DNA of 64,000 nt from Leguminivora glycinivorella (GCF_023078275.1 NC_062979.1:23913848-23977847), one strand, 5' to 3'. Counted from the first letter of the stretch, positions 42,926-54,582 are shown. The notes: a model not told the origin generated them from the letters alone. Numbers and translations are program-made.

Positions 42926-43193
42926 GATTTTTATTTCCTTTAATATAAAAATTTGAAGTATCGTTAGCGGACGTTTCCGCTTGTTAAATGCAGAAAAAAA
43001 CGTTACCAACGCGCCGGTGCGAAATATTGGATACATTATTAAATACAAGTGCGGAAAAGAGAATATTAAAAACGAGTGGTGATAAATTTCTGACCGCGAT
43101 CTGTACAGATTTATCTATATTTACATGAAGATAATTATAGTATAAGAAACTAAGACTAAACTTAAAAGCTAGCTAATGTCTAAAATATACAGG
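42926..43193. other. Single ACAAGTGCGGAAA arm, otherwise nothing
   Basis: 43043-43100 repeats TACAAGTGCGGAAAAGAG and ACGAGTGGTGATAAAT from the 16696 family. Confidence 0.5.
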
Positions 43194-43395
43194 CCCTTGA
43201 GGCATTGTACCAACGATACTGGTGACATTTCCTCGCTGTATCGCAATGCTGATACGTAGTGCGAGGAAGTCGTCAGCTCTTCGGTCACCAATTACCTCAA
43301 CCCAGACGCTTCGCGATTTCTTTGAACAACTTGTTCGCGCTGGGACCCCATGGACCTAGAGTTTCTACGCCAAATGGTACAGAAAGGTATTCTTT
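43194..43395 (-). pseudogene. Non-LTR retrotransposon ORF2 C terminus, frameshifted
   Basis: Minus strand translates as KEYLSVPFGVETLGPWGPSA, then NKLFKEIAKRLG. After a one-base shift it continues EVIGDRRADDF, LALRISIAIQRGNVTSI and VGTMP. The E-T-L-G-P-W-G and I-A-I-Q-R-G-N motifs are those found after the reverse-transcriptase domain in many animal LINE proteins. The catalytic domain itself is absent. It is a dead, truncated copy. Confidence 0.8.
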
Positions 43396-43774
43396 GCCAA
43401 GACTTTTGTATTAAATAAATTAAAACACGACTGAGAAGTTGTTAATTTGTGAAAAAAGTGTGATGAACGGAAACCTCAAATTTCTAGTCCAACTCGCACT
43501 TTACCAGTTTTTAAGAATATTAAGCTTTTAAATGAGTGAGCCACTAAATTGCTTTTTTAACGGACGCCATATTTGGGCGCGTTCAATTTAGTGTATAAAT
43601 TTGGTTCCAGAACTTGCGAGAATATTTATTAGCGTGGAATTTGCATAGTTTCGCCATGTATTATGGTAATAATTTAATTAATTATCAATGTTGCCTCTTG
43701 TTTAGAGGAAAATACCTACTGGCACCTAAGAGGGCCCGGTTCTTAAGCTTTCCCAATTTTATACTTTTGTACAG
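43396..43774. other. No recognised feature
   Basis: AT-rich. Part of an open frame at 43.6-43.93 kb overlaps the next repeat. Confidence 0.4.
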
Positions 43775-43985
43775 TCACACTATAATAAAGAGTACTATCG
43801 TACAGTATGGCTATTCCCGCTCCCCGCTGAAAGTGCCGCCCACCCCCTCTCGGTTACCTCACAGTTACCGCCTGTCTAAAACGCGACCAGCCGACCTGTC
43901 ATATCTCACTCATACAAGTACGAGCGAGCTTTGACTGTGTGCTAGGAACGCGCCTCTTTCATATAAGTATTTGGTCCCCAGTGAC
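43775..43985 (-). mobile_element. GCGATCAAATAT-family repeat, copy 3
   Basis: ACTATAATAAAGAGTACTAT, GAAAGTGCCGCCCACCCCC, CCAGCCGACCTGTCATATC, GCTAGGAACGCGCCTCTTTC in reverse order to 15049-15266. Confidence 0.75.
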
Positions 43986-44164
43986 CGAGGTGTGGTAGTC
44001 AGCATTAATAGCAGCGGATGAAACAACGCAGGGGCGGCTCACTCCGCGATTCTTTCGCCGAGTTACAAGTGTTCATGCCGGTGGTCCATTCAGTGGTGAC
44101 GACCTTCGCGCGGCGCAATAGAACTCAATGTCGGCTGCTCGTGTGCGGTCCGTTTGTTTGCGTA
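43986..44164. other. No recognised feature
   Basis: GC-rich, with GAGGTGTGGTAG shared with the hairpin at 11588. Confidence 0.4.
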
Positions 44165-44351
44165 ATAACCTAACCACAAAATTAAAATTTTGAAAAAACC
44201 CCCGACCGCGACATAGTACACCGATTTTCATGAAACATGGCTAAGAACACTCCCGATTAACTCAGCTTTCAGACAAAAAAACTAAATCTAAATCGGTTCA
44301 TCCGTTCGGGAGCTACGATGCCACAGACAGACACACACACACAGACAGACG

Positions 44352-44395
<44 letters not shown>

Positions 44396-44460
44396 CACAC
44401 ACACACAGACAGACACGTCAAACTTATAACACCCCGTCGTTTTTGCGTCGGGGGTTAAAA
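44165..44460 (-). mobile_element. CCCCGACGC-tail element, copy 3
   Basis: ATAACCTAACCACAAAATT to CGTCGTTTTTGCGTCGGGGG, with a long CAGA microsatellite. An open frame through it is a repeat artefact. Confidence 0.8.
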
Positions 44461-44938
44461 ATAGGCGAGACGACAAAAAAAAACTAATTAGTCCGTCAGT
44501 TAGATTATCAAAGAATTTTAGACACGTATTTTTTCTTTGTTCTCGTAAACGAAAAATGACGACGGTACAGTGCGTTGAAATTTCGCGTGACGTCACGCCT
44601 AGGTACAATTTTTACTTAGAAGTGACGTCACAAGCCCCCACTCCGGAACTTTGATGCTCTATATCTGTGTATTTTTTCATTACTTAATTAGAAAAAGCGA
44701 AAAATATGTAGACTTATATTGACCGGGATATAGACCGTGATTACCTTTTTGATTTTTGTCGAGCTCCCGATATTTCGACGCAGTTGCATGCAATCCGGTC
44801 CCCGGTCCCCGGTATCCCGGTATCCCGGTCAATATAAGTCTAATGAAAATAACCGTGAATCATTCAAAACTCTTATCGAAAAATATGTGTTTAGTATTTT
44901 TGGACGATCTAACTGACGGACTAAACAGAATGCCATTT
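44461..44938. mobile_element. Region with AGACTTATATTGACCGGGA MITE between two inverted CCCCGACGC elements
   Basis: The MITE is 44710-44842, ends AGACTTATATTGACCGGGA and complement, with short GGTCCCC and GGTATCCC repeats in its right end. The 10.1-kb locus carries a shorter version. Confidence 0.65.
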
Positions 44939-45100
44939 TTTAACCCCCGACGCAAAAACGACGGGGTGTTATAAGTTTGACGTGTCTGTCTGTCTGTGTG
45001 TGTGTCTGTCTGTGGCATCGTAGCTCCCGAACGGATGAACCGATTTAGATTTAGTTTTTTTTTGTCTGAAAGCTGAGTTAGTCGGGAGTGTTCTTATTTA
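44939..45100 (+). mobile_element. CCCCGACGC-tail element, copy 4 (truncated)
   Basis: TTAACCCCCGACGCAAAAAC to GCTGAGTTAGTCGGGAGTG, then lost. Confidence 0.78.
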
Positions 45101-45607
45101 TGTAGTCGTCATCCCTATTATAAAAGGCGGCATTTTGTGAACATCAAGTACTTGTACTATTCTGTGCTAAAACTGAGCATTTGAATTAATTGTCATAAAT
45201 AAGTAAAGTCATATCACAGGATAGCCACATTGGTGCCGTAGCACTTCGTAGAGTTCGTAGACCCCACTACGGCGTAGCAAGAATTACTACGCAGACGCTT
45301 CGTCCCAGTTTTCCTCGGCGATAAATCTTACGCGTGTTTGAATATGAAATAGTTTAATTTCGATTTATTGTTGAGATTATGATGGTGTATTTTGATAGCG
45401 GGTCAGTGAGAGCAGCTACCAGATCTCGTGATGATACGAGAAAACGGTACCTAAGAAGACCTTCCATTGATTTCAAATTAATGAAGATTGTCGTTTACAG
45501 ATTTTAAAAAATATGCTCGGTACAAGGAAAAGATAAAATTTGACAAACTTTTTTTGACAATCGTTCCCATTCCTAATAGAAAAACTTGACTGATATAAAA
45601 GAAAATC
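45101..45607. other. No recognised feature
   Basis: No gene or repeat seen. GTAGCACTTCGTAGAGTTCG-type sequence is not resolved. Confidence 0.4.
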
Positions 45608-45800
45608 TTACTCACTTTGTTGACGCGACGACCCAAAGTGAGTCTTGGCCTCCAACATAAGAGCACGCCACTTTACGCGGTCCAGAGCGACCTCTCGCCA
45701 GCCCTCGCTGACGCAGAGTTCACGGAGATCTGCCTCCACTCTATCTGCCCTACGATATTTAGGATGGCTAGCAGGACGGCGTCCAGTTGGACAGCCCTGG
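45608..45800 (-). pseudogene. LINE reverse-transcriptase C-terminal fragment
   Basis: Minus strand encodes DRVEADLRELCVSEGW, then DRVKWRALMLEAKTHFG and a short tail. The D-R-x-x-W-R and A-K-T-H-F-G motifs are the usual end of RTE-like LINE ORF2. It is the best-preserved tail in the window but still only about 65 codons. Confidence 0.7.
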
Positions 45801-46025
45801 GTGCGTAGCCGAATGGAACAAACGCTCACGAAACGCTCACGAAACGAAACGCTAGTAGCTATCTATCCGGGGCCTGGTGCCTTAGCAGAATGGCATTTCT
45901 GCGACGCGAAACGAAAACGAAACGCCGCGAAAGGTAGTCTGGCTCGTCGCGTTAATACGCACGAGCGATAGAGATAGATATCTACGAGAGTTTCGTTTAG
46001 TGAGCGTTTGTGCCATTCGGCTACT
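45800..46025. mobile_element. GCCGAATGGC-family MITE, double copy
   Basis: GCGTAGCCGAATGGAACAAA, a second start TTAGCAGAATGGCATTTC, GCGATAGAGATAGATATC, and GTGCCATTCGGCTACTTACG. Two overlapping or nested copies. Confidence 0.68.
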
Positions 46026-46156
46026 TACGTACCCAGATAGGTCCTCTTCTAACAGGCACTCTAAAAAAATCGGGAAAGAAAAAACCACAAATCGAAAAAA
46101 AAAACATTTCTCATACAGTTTGTGTGTAACTTAAAACTTTACGCTGAAGCACTATA

Positions 46157-46295
46157 ATATCCATACTATATATATACATTATATATATTATATGTAATAT
46201 TATAAATGGGAAAGTGTGTGTGTCTGTTTGTTTGTCCGTCTTTCACGGTAAAACGGAGCGACGAATTGACGTGATTTTTTAAGTGAAGATAGTTG
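46157..46295 (-). mobile_element. CGCGGCTTCG short element, truncated
   Basis: TAATATTATAAATGGGAAAG to AGTGAAGATAGTTGA. The CGCGGC end is missing. Confidence 0.7.
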
Positions 46296-47500
46296 ATAGC
46301 CTAAGAACGGTGCGATATTTTTGAAAATAATTCTACAACAGTAGTTTTTTTTCATATACAGCGTTTAATCGCAATTTGAAAAACCTATATTTTCGAATCC
46401 ACCAATAGTTTGGAATGGAAGATATTAAAAAAAACTACGCCCAAAAAATAAGCGTTTTCTTTCAGCAAAATACCTCACAGTAATTTAATGGTGGACACAT
46501 GTAAAAAAAAATCAGTTTTAAGGTTTACAACCCGAAGCCACCTAAATATATGACGGGAAATAAGACTTTTTTTAATGATATAGAATTTTTGAATTTTTTC
46601 TAACGTGCTCTAGAGCAAATATAACAACAGATATTTTTAAGCAGAAATGAATAGCACATAATATTTCAGATATTTAGCATATAAAAACCACCAATATATT
46701 TATATGGAAATAAAAAAATCTAAATATTTGACCAGGCAAATTAGGAACAGATAATAGTACGAGGTTGACTTTTACTGTTCCTATTTAACAATATTAACAG
46801 CATGATAATCCACCCAATAAGTTTGACCTTTATTTAATACTTTAATTTAATAATATATTTACATTTTTTGCGTGGTTTGGTTTGGACCTTAGTGTCTTAC
46901 ATTTAGGAATCCATATGGCAAACCACCACGCCAGTGAGCTGGGCCGAGAGTAGGTGATGAGCAGTGTCGCATGCTTTTTATTCTGTTCTTCTATTACACA
47001 TTAATGTAAATGAGGAGGCACACTGACATTTTACCCCGCCAGGCGGCGTCTATGCAAGAGTCTAGGCATGTCACTGTCATTCATATGTGAGAGAGAGAGA
47101 AAAAAATATAATTATCAGCTTCTCGCTCTCACGTCTCACGGACTAATAGGGTGGCGCCATCTGTCGTATCCTTTGAGTGTTCCTCCTCATTACATGCCTA
47201 TTTCTACATAAGTAATATTTTAGGTAGATTAAAAACAGACGTTTCCCACCGATAATAAAGTCCAAAGTAATTTAAAAAATTACATATTTATTTTAGGCAT
47301 GCGATTTGACAGTCGTCGAAAAGAGTATATACTTGTCAGTACATACATCTATCTCACGTTTTTCTCTTCTACCATTTGACAGATCTCCGTCATCTTGTGA
47401 AATGTATTCTTCCATTCTTCAGAATCGTTGAAGCAACGCTTGTTACAAACACGCGAAATCTATGCAAAGTCTAATTTCGACCCATATGTCACGGCCAGGT
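46296..47500. other. No recognised feature
   Basis: 1.2 kb of AT-rich DNA. GGTGGCGCCATCTGTCG at 47.15 kb echoes the GGCGCCATCTA MITE. Confidence 0.45.
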
Positions 47501-47504
47501 ATAG

Positions 47505-47575
47505 CCCCGGCGATTATCGTTAGACTTACAAGCCACAGGTCACGGGTTCAAATCTCAGTCGTCGCATACGTAGGT
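47505..47575 (+). mobile_element. tRNA-like SINE head
   Basis: CCCCGGCGATTATCGTTAGAC as possible A box and CACGGGTTCAAATCTCAG as B box at tRNA spacing, followed by an AT-rich tail. Confidence 0.45.
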
Positions 47576-48602
47576 CATAGATATTACAGCTTTTTTAATT
47601 CATTTTTTTATGTTTTATTCATATTATAAGTTGATAAGTACAAGCTACTGCAATGACATTAAATACAAGGACGCACAATTCATAACAAAAATGTTTTAAA
47701 AATCTGGGTCTAAATTGCATTTAAGTATAACATTCTTGTTGATGCTAATAATGTTAACTTCTTATCTGCTTAGGAAAAAAATCGTTCATGCCATAACCAA
47801 CTTAGTGTATAAAGACCTAAGTATCAAAATTGCAAATGGAACTGCGACACACTAAAAACTCTTTATCAAAATACCTTTTGTCATAATATGCTCAAATGAC
47901 TTAAATGTCAAAATGAATAGCGAACGAATATTGAACGAATGGAGCCGCTACCAATATATAATAAGTATGTAGGTATTGTAGGTATTAGATATTTCCAATT
48001 TATTCCATAAATAGAAATACCTAAAAAAGGCCGCAATTTTACTTCTTCATTACATAAACTTTAAAATACCCTGCTGTATCATCTTTATCTTGGTCACTTG
48101 TACTACGTTTATTACAATAAATGTATGACATGACATATCTTGTTGTCACAAAGAAAAATTTACAGGGCTTCCGAGAATCTCGAGCTGGAAGGATACAAAT
48201 TAAAATATTTTCTATGAAAATAATTAAATTCGACAGCAGACAACCCAAATTTTAATCGGATTTATTTATTATAGGCATTTGTTTTAAATTAAATACCAGT
48301 GGCTCTGATCTGATAGTGGGACATTCTTTAAAATTTATTTTCAAAAGGAGATTTAATGTTGGTAATGCCATTCAAATAATATTAGAAGTGTCTACGCGAG
48401 TGTCCGAATTTAATTATAGGATAGTACATATTGAAAGTACTGTAATATAGGTACAGAAGCCTGCCTATTGAAATATAAAATACATAGCAAAAAGTATAGA
48501 AAGAACCTACTACTTTTAGACTTTTTATTTACACTACATACCGACCATACAACTGACTCTAATTAATCTTGGTTTTCAAAAGTGTAAAATGTAGACCTAA
48601 GT
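47576..48602. other. No recognised feature
   Basis: About 1 kb of AT-rich DNA without recognised features. Confidence 0.45.
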
Positions 48603-48605
48603 ACG

Positions 48606-48730
48606 TTTTCGCATTATCTGATCCGATATCGGATGTCGGACCGATATCCCATACATTACAGGCGGAATCTTGGATTCATCTATTGATATCCTTCCGACAT
48701 CCGTTATCGGATCGGATAATGTGAAAACGG
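48606..48730. mobile_element. TTTTCACATTATCCG-family MITE, copy 3
   Basis: TTTTCGCATTATCTGATCC left, GGATCGGATAATGTGAAAAC right. Confidence 0.8.
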
Positions 48731-49033
48731 TCTAATAGCGACTCAATTAGTTTTTGTTCCTTGACGGTCATTAATTTGAACTAAGTAATAAAATTATTTA
48801 TTTAAATCTATACAATTACAACGAGTATTATAATGTATACATTCATTTTGTAATGTAATCCAACGAAATAACTTATAGAAATATATTCTACCCTTTTTGC
48901 TTGTTTTCCGATTACTATTTAGCCAATTTTTCATTGAGTCATACCATGGACTTTCAATAGGGACTGAGGTCACACTTTTTTTGCCATAATAAATTGAACT
49001 TTATCACCGGTGCAGAAAAACGTTCTTATTAGG
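48731..49033. other. No recognised feature
   Basis: AT-rich. Confidence 0.4.
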
Positions 49034-49436
49034 ATAGTAAAAGTGTATCCACATGAGAGGGTCAAAGTTGGGGCTGGTGTCCCTATCGCACGTGTTGCCA
49101 GTGTTAAAGAGATTACTATAGTAGTAGTGTTTTTACCTGTATGATAACTAAGTTAATAAACTTCTTAAATGATTTTTGTATTATATCGAGGCAAGGATAG
49201 TAATACCTTGTAGCGAATTGGTAAGTCATTATTATGAAGCCATAAAACCAAAGATTTGCGCAATTAAAAAAACCTTTAGTTCGGTATTAGTAGATTTGGT
49301 AGTAACTTTGAATATTGACTGGTATCCCCAAATAATGACAGTGATGTCGTCATTCAAATAATTTTGACAGTGGCAATAAGTGCGAGAGGGACACCAGCCC
49401 CAACTTTACCCTCTCATGTGGACACACTTTTTGGCC
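49034..49436. mobile_element. MITE with AAAGTGTATCCACATGAG ends
   Basis: Arms of about 60 bp (ATCCACATGAGAGGGT, AAAGTTGGGGCTGGTGTCCC, TATCGCAC) are repeated inverted at 49375-49436 around a 270-bp AT-rich core. Confidence 0.78.
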
Positions 49437-49844
49437 TAACAACTCAATCTAGCTTAATAATATATAAATCTATGAGTCATACCGGACAACTGTCACTGTA
49501 CATTTGTAATCCTTATTACAAGGGCATAACGTCTAGCGATGGTTAGCTAAGACAGAGTATTGCGGTTGCGGGGAGGAACCGGAGGAACGATGTTGAACCT
49601 TAGGTTACCTTCAATCAATACTAATACTGAAATACAGTTTTCGACCTTATTGCATTACATGTGTCTAATAACATTTTAAAATGGCTAGGGAATTAAATAT
49701 CTTGACTGTACCTAAATTACTCACAGCATTAAATAAAATGTTATATACAACAAAAAAAAAACAATATTTTAAATAAAGGGGGTAAAAAGGCGGTAAAAGA
49801 AAAATAAAATAAAAATTAAAAACCAAAAAAAGTTCATTTCGACT
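49437..49844. other. No recognised feature
   Basis: No repeat or gene seen. Confidence 0.4.
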
Positions 49845-49920
49845 GCCGGGGATCGAACCCACGACATCAGGACCGTCCGTCATCTTACGTTACGCTAGTA
49901 CAACCTGAGCTATTTAAGCG
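49845..49920 (-). mobile_element. tRNA-like SINE head
   Basis: Minus strand: AATAGCTCAGGTTGTACTAG as A box and GTGGGTTCGATCCCCGGC as B box. Stems do not close as a tRNA. An A-rich region follows on the minus-strand 3' side, as in SINEs. Confidence 0.55.
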
Positions 49921-50640
49921 ATAGTAGTGGCGACGAAATATATTATTATACCATGATGTAATGAAAATACGGTTGAACGCATGAGTCACTTTTGAAATAA
50001 TGCAGGAAATTACATCGTCAATGGTAGAGAGTTTGTAGGTAAGAAGAATATGAAAATACTTATTTCAGTACGTACGTATATGGTTTTAGCGCTTCTTGGC
50101 GAGCATTTAAAGGTGGATTAATTTTTATTCTTCTTTATTATGATCCTAACGAAAAGTCTGTTGCAATTTTTTTGCTTATGTAATTTTTGCCGTGAATGTT
50201 ATTCCGAGCTAGTAAAATATTGAACATCCGTCTTGTTTTTGGGGTGGTTTCAGTTTTCATAGTGTTTCAACATATAATGTATATACAAAACAACCATAAC
50301 TTCACTTGTCCTTTTATTGCTTGTGTCATAACTGATTTAATTAGTCCGCTTTTTGCTACTACGAAGTATCATTCACAAAAATAGGTGGTTTCTTAATGTG
50401 TTATAAAGGTCATAAATTAAAGTAGTCGAATTTAAAACAAAAGTCCTGATTCCATTTTCGCCTGAATTTTAGTGAATTAAAATAATATTTTTTTTATTCT
50501 ATTATACGTTTTTTGTCACAAATTTTGGTGGCTTAACTAAAAAAACTATTTCAAATTACCAAACTTAATTTTTGGTGACATAAAAAGTACTGTTATAGAA
50601 TTAAGTTATTTTCCCAGCAGTAGCAAGACCGGATGGTTCC
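49921..50640. other. No recognised feature
   Basis: AT-rich, no gene. Confidence 0.4.
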
Positions 50641-50642
50641 TA

Positions 50643-50722
50643 GGCTATGAAGGGATGGAGAGTGACATAGGCTACTTTTAGTCTCTTTGTACCGCGAGCG
50701 AAGCCGCGGGCAAAAGCTAGTT
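50643..50722 (-). mobile_element. CGCGGCTTCG short element, fragment
   Basis: AAGGGATGGAGAGTGACATA to CGAAGCCGCGGGCAAAAGC. Confidence 0.72.
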
Positions 50723-50814
50723 CTGAAATAAGTAAAAGGGCAATCTCAAAACCGCCAGTAAACCGGACGCGGGTAAAATTCCGATATTTAACGACGCGGA
50801 GTAATCCGGCTCTT

Positions 50815-50960
50815 CTGCCGGCGTCGACTACCAATCGTGGACGCCAGACGCCGACAGAAATGCAGTCTGGCTCTGTCACGCCAATACGCAAGAGCGATAG
50901 AGATAGATAGCTACGAAACATATTATCGTGAGCGTTTGTGCATGTGGCTTTGTATCCTGA
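50815..50960. mobile_element. GCCGAATGGC-family MITE, decayed
   Basis: AGAAATGCAGTCTGGCTCTG, GCGATAGAGATAGATAGC and GTGAGCGTTTGTGCATGTGG. Confidence 0.65.
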
Positions 50961-51056
50961 TAAGCTGAGCCGTCTGCGGGGCTTAGCCGCGATTTGCCGG
51001 GCTTATATCGAAGATGCATTAATGGCGTTGCTGTTTTATCGTAAAAATCTAAATCT

Positions 51057-51905
51057 TAGAGCCCGCATCGGAAATCGCATGCGATTTTAGTTATAGTATC
51101 AATTTTCTGAGATGAACTCCCGTTTCCACAGCACGTGCTAAAGTCTCAGTGTAGTTAAAAAGCAACTATCATGATAGCAATAAGGTTCAAATTTATTAAA
51201 CAGTTTGCAGTATACAGGTAACTTTTTTTGAATGGCAAAACACAAAACGTGTTATCTCCGAAAGGTCTTTTTATGGATTTGAACCTTATTACTATCATGG
51301 TAGTTGCTTTTTAACTACACTGAGAATATAGCACGTGCCGTTTAAACGGGAGCTAGCCGCCGTGAATAATAGAAACAAAGGCCTTTGTTTAACAGATTAC
51401 GGCTAAAGCGAAAAGTTCATCTCAGAAAATTCACACTATTACATGACAGATAGTTGAGGTTACAGTCTGACTAAACATAGTTTATGCGTCCGTGGCACAC
51501 AAATGGTCTCGCCGGAAGATCAGCGCTGACCCTGTGGTTAGCATTACGCTGAGGCGGGACCATTTCGTGGTAAACAACTAAGTACATCAATATGTGTTTT
51601 TTTCTTTGTTTTTTAATTATTAATTTTTCTTGTAACTTTTGAATGTGCTTGTATTGTTTTATATGTGTTATATCTTGTTTATCACAAATAAATGATTTGT
51701 ATGGTATTGTAAATTAAAAAATGGTAATATCGTATAGTGTCGTCCCGTTTTCTTACACATATTGATTTGAAAGGGATAACACTACGACGTTGCCACTTTC
51801 AAATTTCTACTCTTTTTGGTCAGACTGTACAAAGAAATCAGCACACGTAAAAAGTGTAATGAAACTCGCTTGCGATTTCTCGTGCTGTGTAAATGGGCCC
51901 TTAGA
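51057..51905. mobile_element. Nested foldback cluster
   Basis: Three layers. Outer ends TTAGAGCCCGCATCGG with GCATGCGATTTTAG, and GCGATTTCTCG with GTAAATGGGCCCTTAG, match the MITE at 30748-30893. Middle: TTTTCTGAGATGAACT and CAGCACGTGCT inverted near 51329-51432. Inner: 51143-51324, arms CAGTGTAGTTAAAAAGCAAC. A repeat with TCAGCGCTGACCC and a polyadenylation-like AATAAATG end lies at 51500-51715. Confidence 0.65.
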
Positions 51906-51933
51906 ATCAATCTTCTAACATCTTCTAACATTT

Positions 51934-52060
51934 AATAAGTATGTATTTATCTGTTTAAGTATGTATATCGTCGCTTAGCACCCATAGTACAAGCTTTGCT
52001 TAGTTTGGGGCTAAGTTGATCTGTGTAAGGTGTCCCCAATATTTATTTATATATTTATTA
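51934..52060 (+). mobile_element. SINE-B, 3' part
   Basis: AAGTATGTATTTATCTGTTT, CGTCGCTTAGCACCCATAG, GGGGCTAAGTTGATCTGTG. The tRNA head is absent (5' truncation). Confidence 0.8.
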
Positions 52061-52230
52061 TCTTCATACGCGGAATAGGCTCTAGCCAATCAAAAATCGC
52101 TCGTTTATCCATTGTCCAAAATTCCTCTAGCACTTAATTTGTATCTCGTAGCGTTGAATTGGTGAAATAGGCTAAATACCTCTATATGCTACCATCGGAC
52201 TCATCTTAGACGCACGGCCGGTCTCCATCC

Positions 52231-52518
52231 TTACTTGGTAAATATTCCGCGAATTCGCACGAAGCGCTTTGCTTCTTCTTTTCTTATGCGCGCTGCCAAG
52301 GAGTGAAATTCCTTGCCGGTGGCTATATTTCCGAGCTCATATAACCCGGCAACCTTCAAATGAAGAGTGAACAGGCATCTTCTGGGCGAGCTCACTCCAT
52401 CGTAGGCCACGTCTTTGCCTTTGGCTAGTCTGCGGCCAAGAGTAAGCCCATTTATAATATAAAAAAATGCTTCATTTAATCCATTCCGAAATCGATTAAA
52501 GATGAAAAATTGCATCAC
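52231..52518 (-). pseudogene. Possible transposon-derived open frame, 95 codons
   Basis: ATG-initiated open frame containing LHLKVAGLYELGNIATGKEF and ARIRKEEAKRF. I have an impression of similarity to fragments of lepidopteran repeat proteins but cannot name a family. It is short, isolated, has no visible splice sites tied to another exon, and is surrounded by repeats. A host exon is possible but less likely. Confidence 0.35.
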
Positions 52519-52818
52519 AAAAGCTTTTATTGGAGTCTACGGGTATCCCCAAACCTATCAACCTATCTACAGCGTCGAGTTTGAGGAAACCGTCAGCATC
52601 GCGCGCTTATTTTCAATCAATACCGTTGGTGACTCCTGGCTGTAGGCCTACCGACTGTGCCAATAATCAGAGGTTGCCAACAATTTCCCTGTTAACCTAC
52701 ATACCTTAACGATTGCTTATCTAACCTTCACTTCTCTTACGTATATACAATCTTTGATTTTTTTTTCGATATCCCCCGATTTTCTCTTTCGTAATACATT
52801 GTTTGTGCAAATGCAATG
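52519..52818. other. No recognised feature
   Basis: No gene or repeat seen. Confidence 0.4.
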
Positions 52819-53042
52819 TTTATATACGTTTTTCTCAAACATGCAATGAAATATTGTCTTTACGTTCCTTAAAATGGGCTGGGAAGTACCTATCGCTTTT
52901 TGGGCGCAACAACTCGAGAGGACTGTAAAGGGATTTCATATTATTTTTTAGGCCTAGGCCTGCAAAGTAACTTTTTTTTATAAAATATTGTCCTTTAGAG
53001 CATTTTTTTTATTTCATTGTATGTTTGAGAAAAGCACTATAC
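52819..53042. mobile_element. MITE with TTTCTCAAACATGCAATG ends
   Basis: TTTCTCAAACATGCAATGAA at the left is inverted as TTCATTGTATGTTTGAGAAA at the right. Confidence 0.7.
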
Positions 53043-53194
53043 ATGCCTCGGCGTGAAAACGGATTCCCGGCCTCGTATCCCTATCCGGCCTCGCTCGCAC
53101 GCTCGCTCGTATATACCCACTTGGCTGGAAATCCTCATTTTCCCGGCCTCTGATGTAATGTACTATTTTTGTAAAAAAAGGATTTGTTAGAGAT

Positions 53195-53325
53195 TTGCAA
53201 TGTCACAATTTGGATTTCTTTCACAACCCCTTTTTGCCAAGAGTGGCACTGAAACTTAGTCGTTCATGTGCTCTGCTTATCCCTTTATGGGATACAGGCG
53301 TGATTATATGTATGTATGTATATTA
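53195..53325 (+). mobile_element. TATG-tail repeat, copy 2
   Basis: AATGTCACAATTTGGATTTC, GAGTGGCACTGAAACTTAG, TTTATGGGATACAGGCGTGA, TATGTATGTATG. Confidence 0.75.
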
Positions 53326-53371
53326 TTAGAGATTACATTTCTATGAAATTATGACATTTATTTATTATATA

Positions 53372-53528
53372 CCAGTTTTTGCCCGCGGCTTCGCTCGCGT
53401 TAGAAAGAGACAAAAAGTAGCCTATGTCACTCTCCATCCCTTCAACTATCTCCACTTAAAAAATCATGACAATTCGTCGCTCCGTTTTGCCGTGAAGGAC
53501 GGACAAACAAACAGACACACACACTTTA
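53372..53528 (+). mobile_element. CGCGGCTTCG short element, copy 4
   Basis: TTTTTGCCCGCGGCTTCGC to CACACACACTTTACG. The ATAATATTAG end is lost. Confidence 0.78.
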
Positions 53529-53679
53529 CGATTAATACTTACAGAGAGGTTGTCAAAATAGTTGGCATTGGCAACAAATCCGGAAAAATATCCAATAACA
53601 TCAGGTGAGTATCTTGTTCCGTTTCTAAGAGATATTGTAAGTAATAAGTGAGAACAGGATATTTTTTGCAATTTCTCAA

Positions 53680-54006
53680 ATGGCTGGTAGCCTAGTGGTA
53701 AGAACGTGCAACTTTCGATCCGGAGGTCACGGGTTCGAACCCCGGCTCGTACCAATGAGTTTTTCGGAACTTATCTTCGAAATTTCATTTGATATTTGCC
53801 AGTCGCTTTTCGGTGAAGGAAACATCGTGAGGAAACCGGACTAATTCCAATAAGGCCTAGTCACCCTTCGAGTTGGAAAGTCAGATGGCAGTCGCTTTCG
53901 TAAAAGGCACCAGGCCTACGCCAAATCTTGGGATTAGTTGTCAAAGCGGACCCCAGGCTCCCATGAGCCGTGGCAAATGCCAGGATAACGCAAGGAGGTT
54001 GAAGAT
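53680..54006 (+). mobile_element. SINE-A, copy 5
   Basis: TGGCTGGTAGCCTAGTGGTA (A box), GGGTTCGAACCCCGG (B box), complete body and AACGCAAGGAGG end. Overlapping open frames are not genes. Confidence 0.88.
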
Positions 54007-54344
54007 AAAAGTAGCTCAGTAGGTAGAAGGTTATCAACATGTTTTTACGACCATAACGTAATATACAAACACGGCAACTCTTATTTCCCTGGAGAGAGCA
54101 TTCAAATAAGATGTTGATTAAAATTTGATTTTGTTTGAAGCTGGAAAAGACCATAAATTACGGTGCGTTGAGATAATAACTCCCATGGGATTTATAAAGA
54201 TAATTTTTGTGCTCGTATTCCTGGATTACATTTTTTTTCAATTTTTGTTTAGATTTTTTCCACCTCTGGCGCTCACATGAATATAATGATAAATTGATGA
54301 CATTACTGTACTTTCAGGAACCTATATTATACCTATATTTATAT
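54007..54344. other. No recognised feature
   Basis: AT-rich. Confidence 0.4.
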
Positions 54345-54582
54345 TTAAATAAATATTAGGGACATCTTACACAGATCAACTTAGCCCCAAACTAAGCTTA
54401 TACTATGGGCGCTAAACGACGATATACATACTTAAATAGATAAATACATACTTATATACATAGAAAACATCCATGATTCAGGAACAAATATCTGTGCTCA
54501 TCACACAAATAAATGCCCTTACCGGGATTCGAAACCAGAACCGTGGCTTAGCAGGTAGGGTCACTACCGACTGAGCCAGACC
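54345..54582 (-). mobile_element. SINE-B, copy 3
   Basis: Minus strand, TTTAAATAAATATTAGGGAC tail to ACCGACTGAGCCAGACC head, decayed B box (CCGGGATTCGAAACC). Confidence 0.85.
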
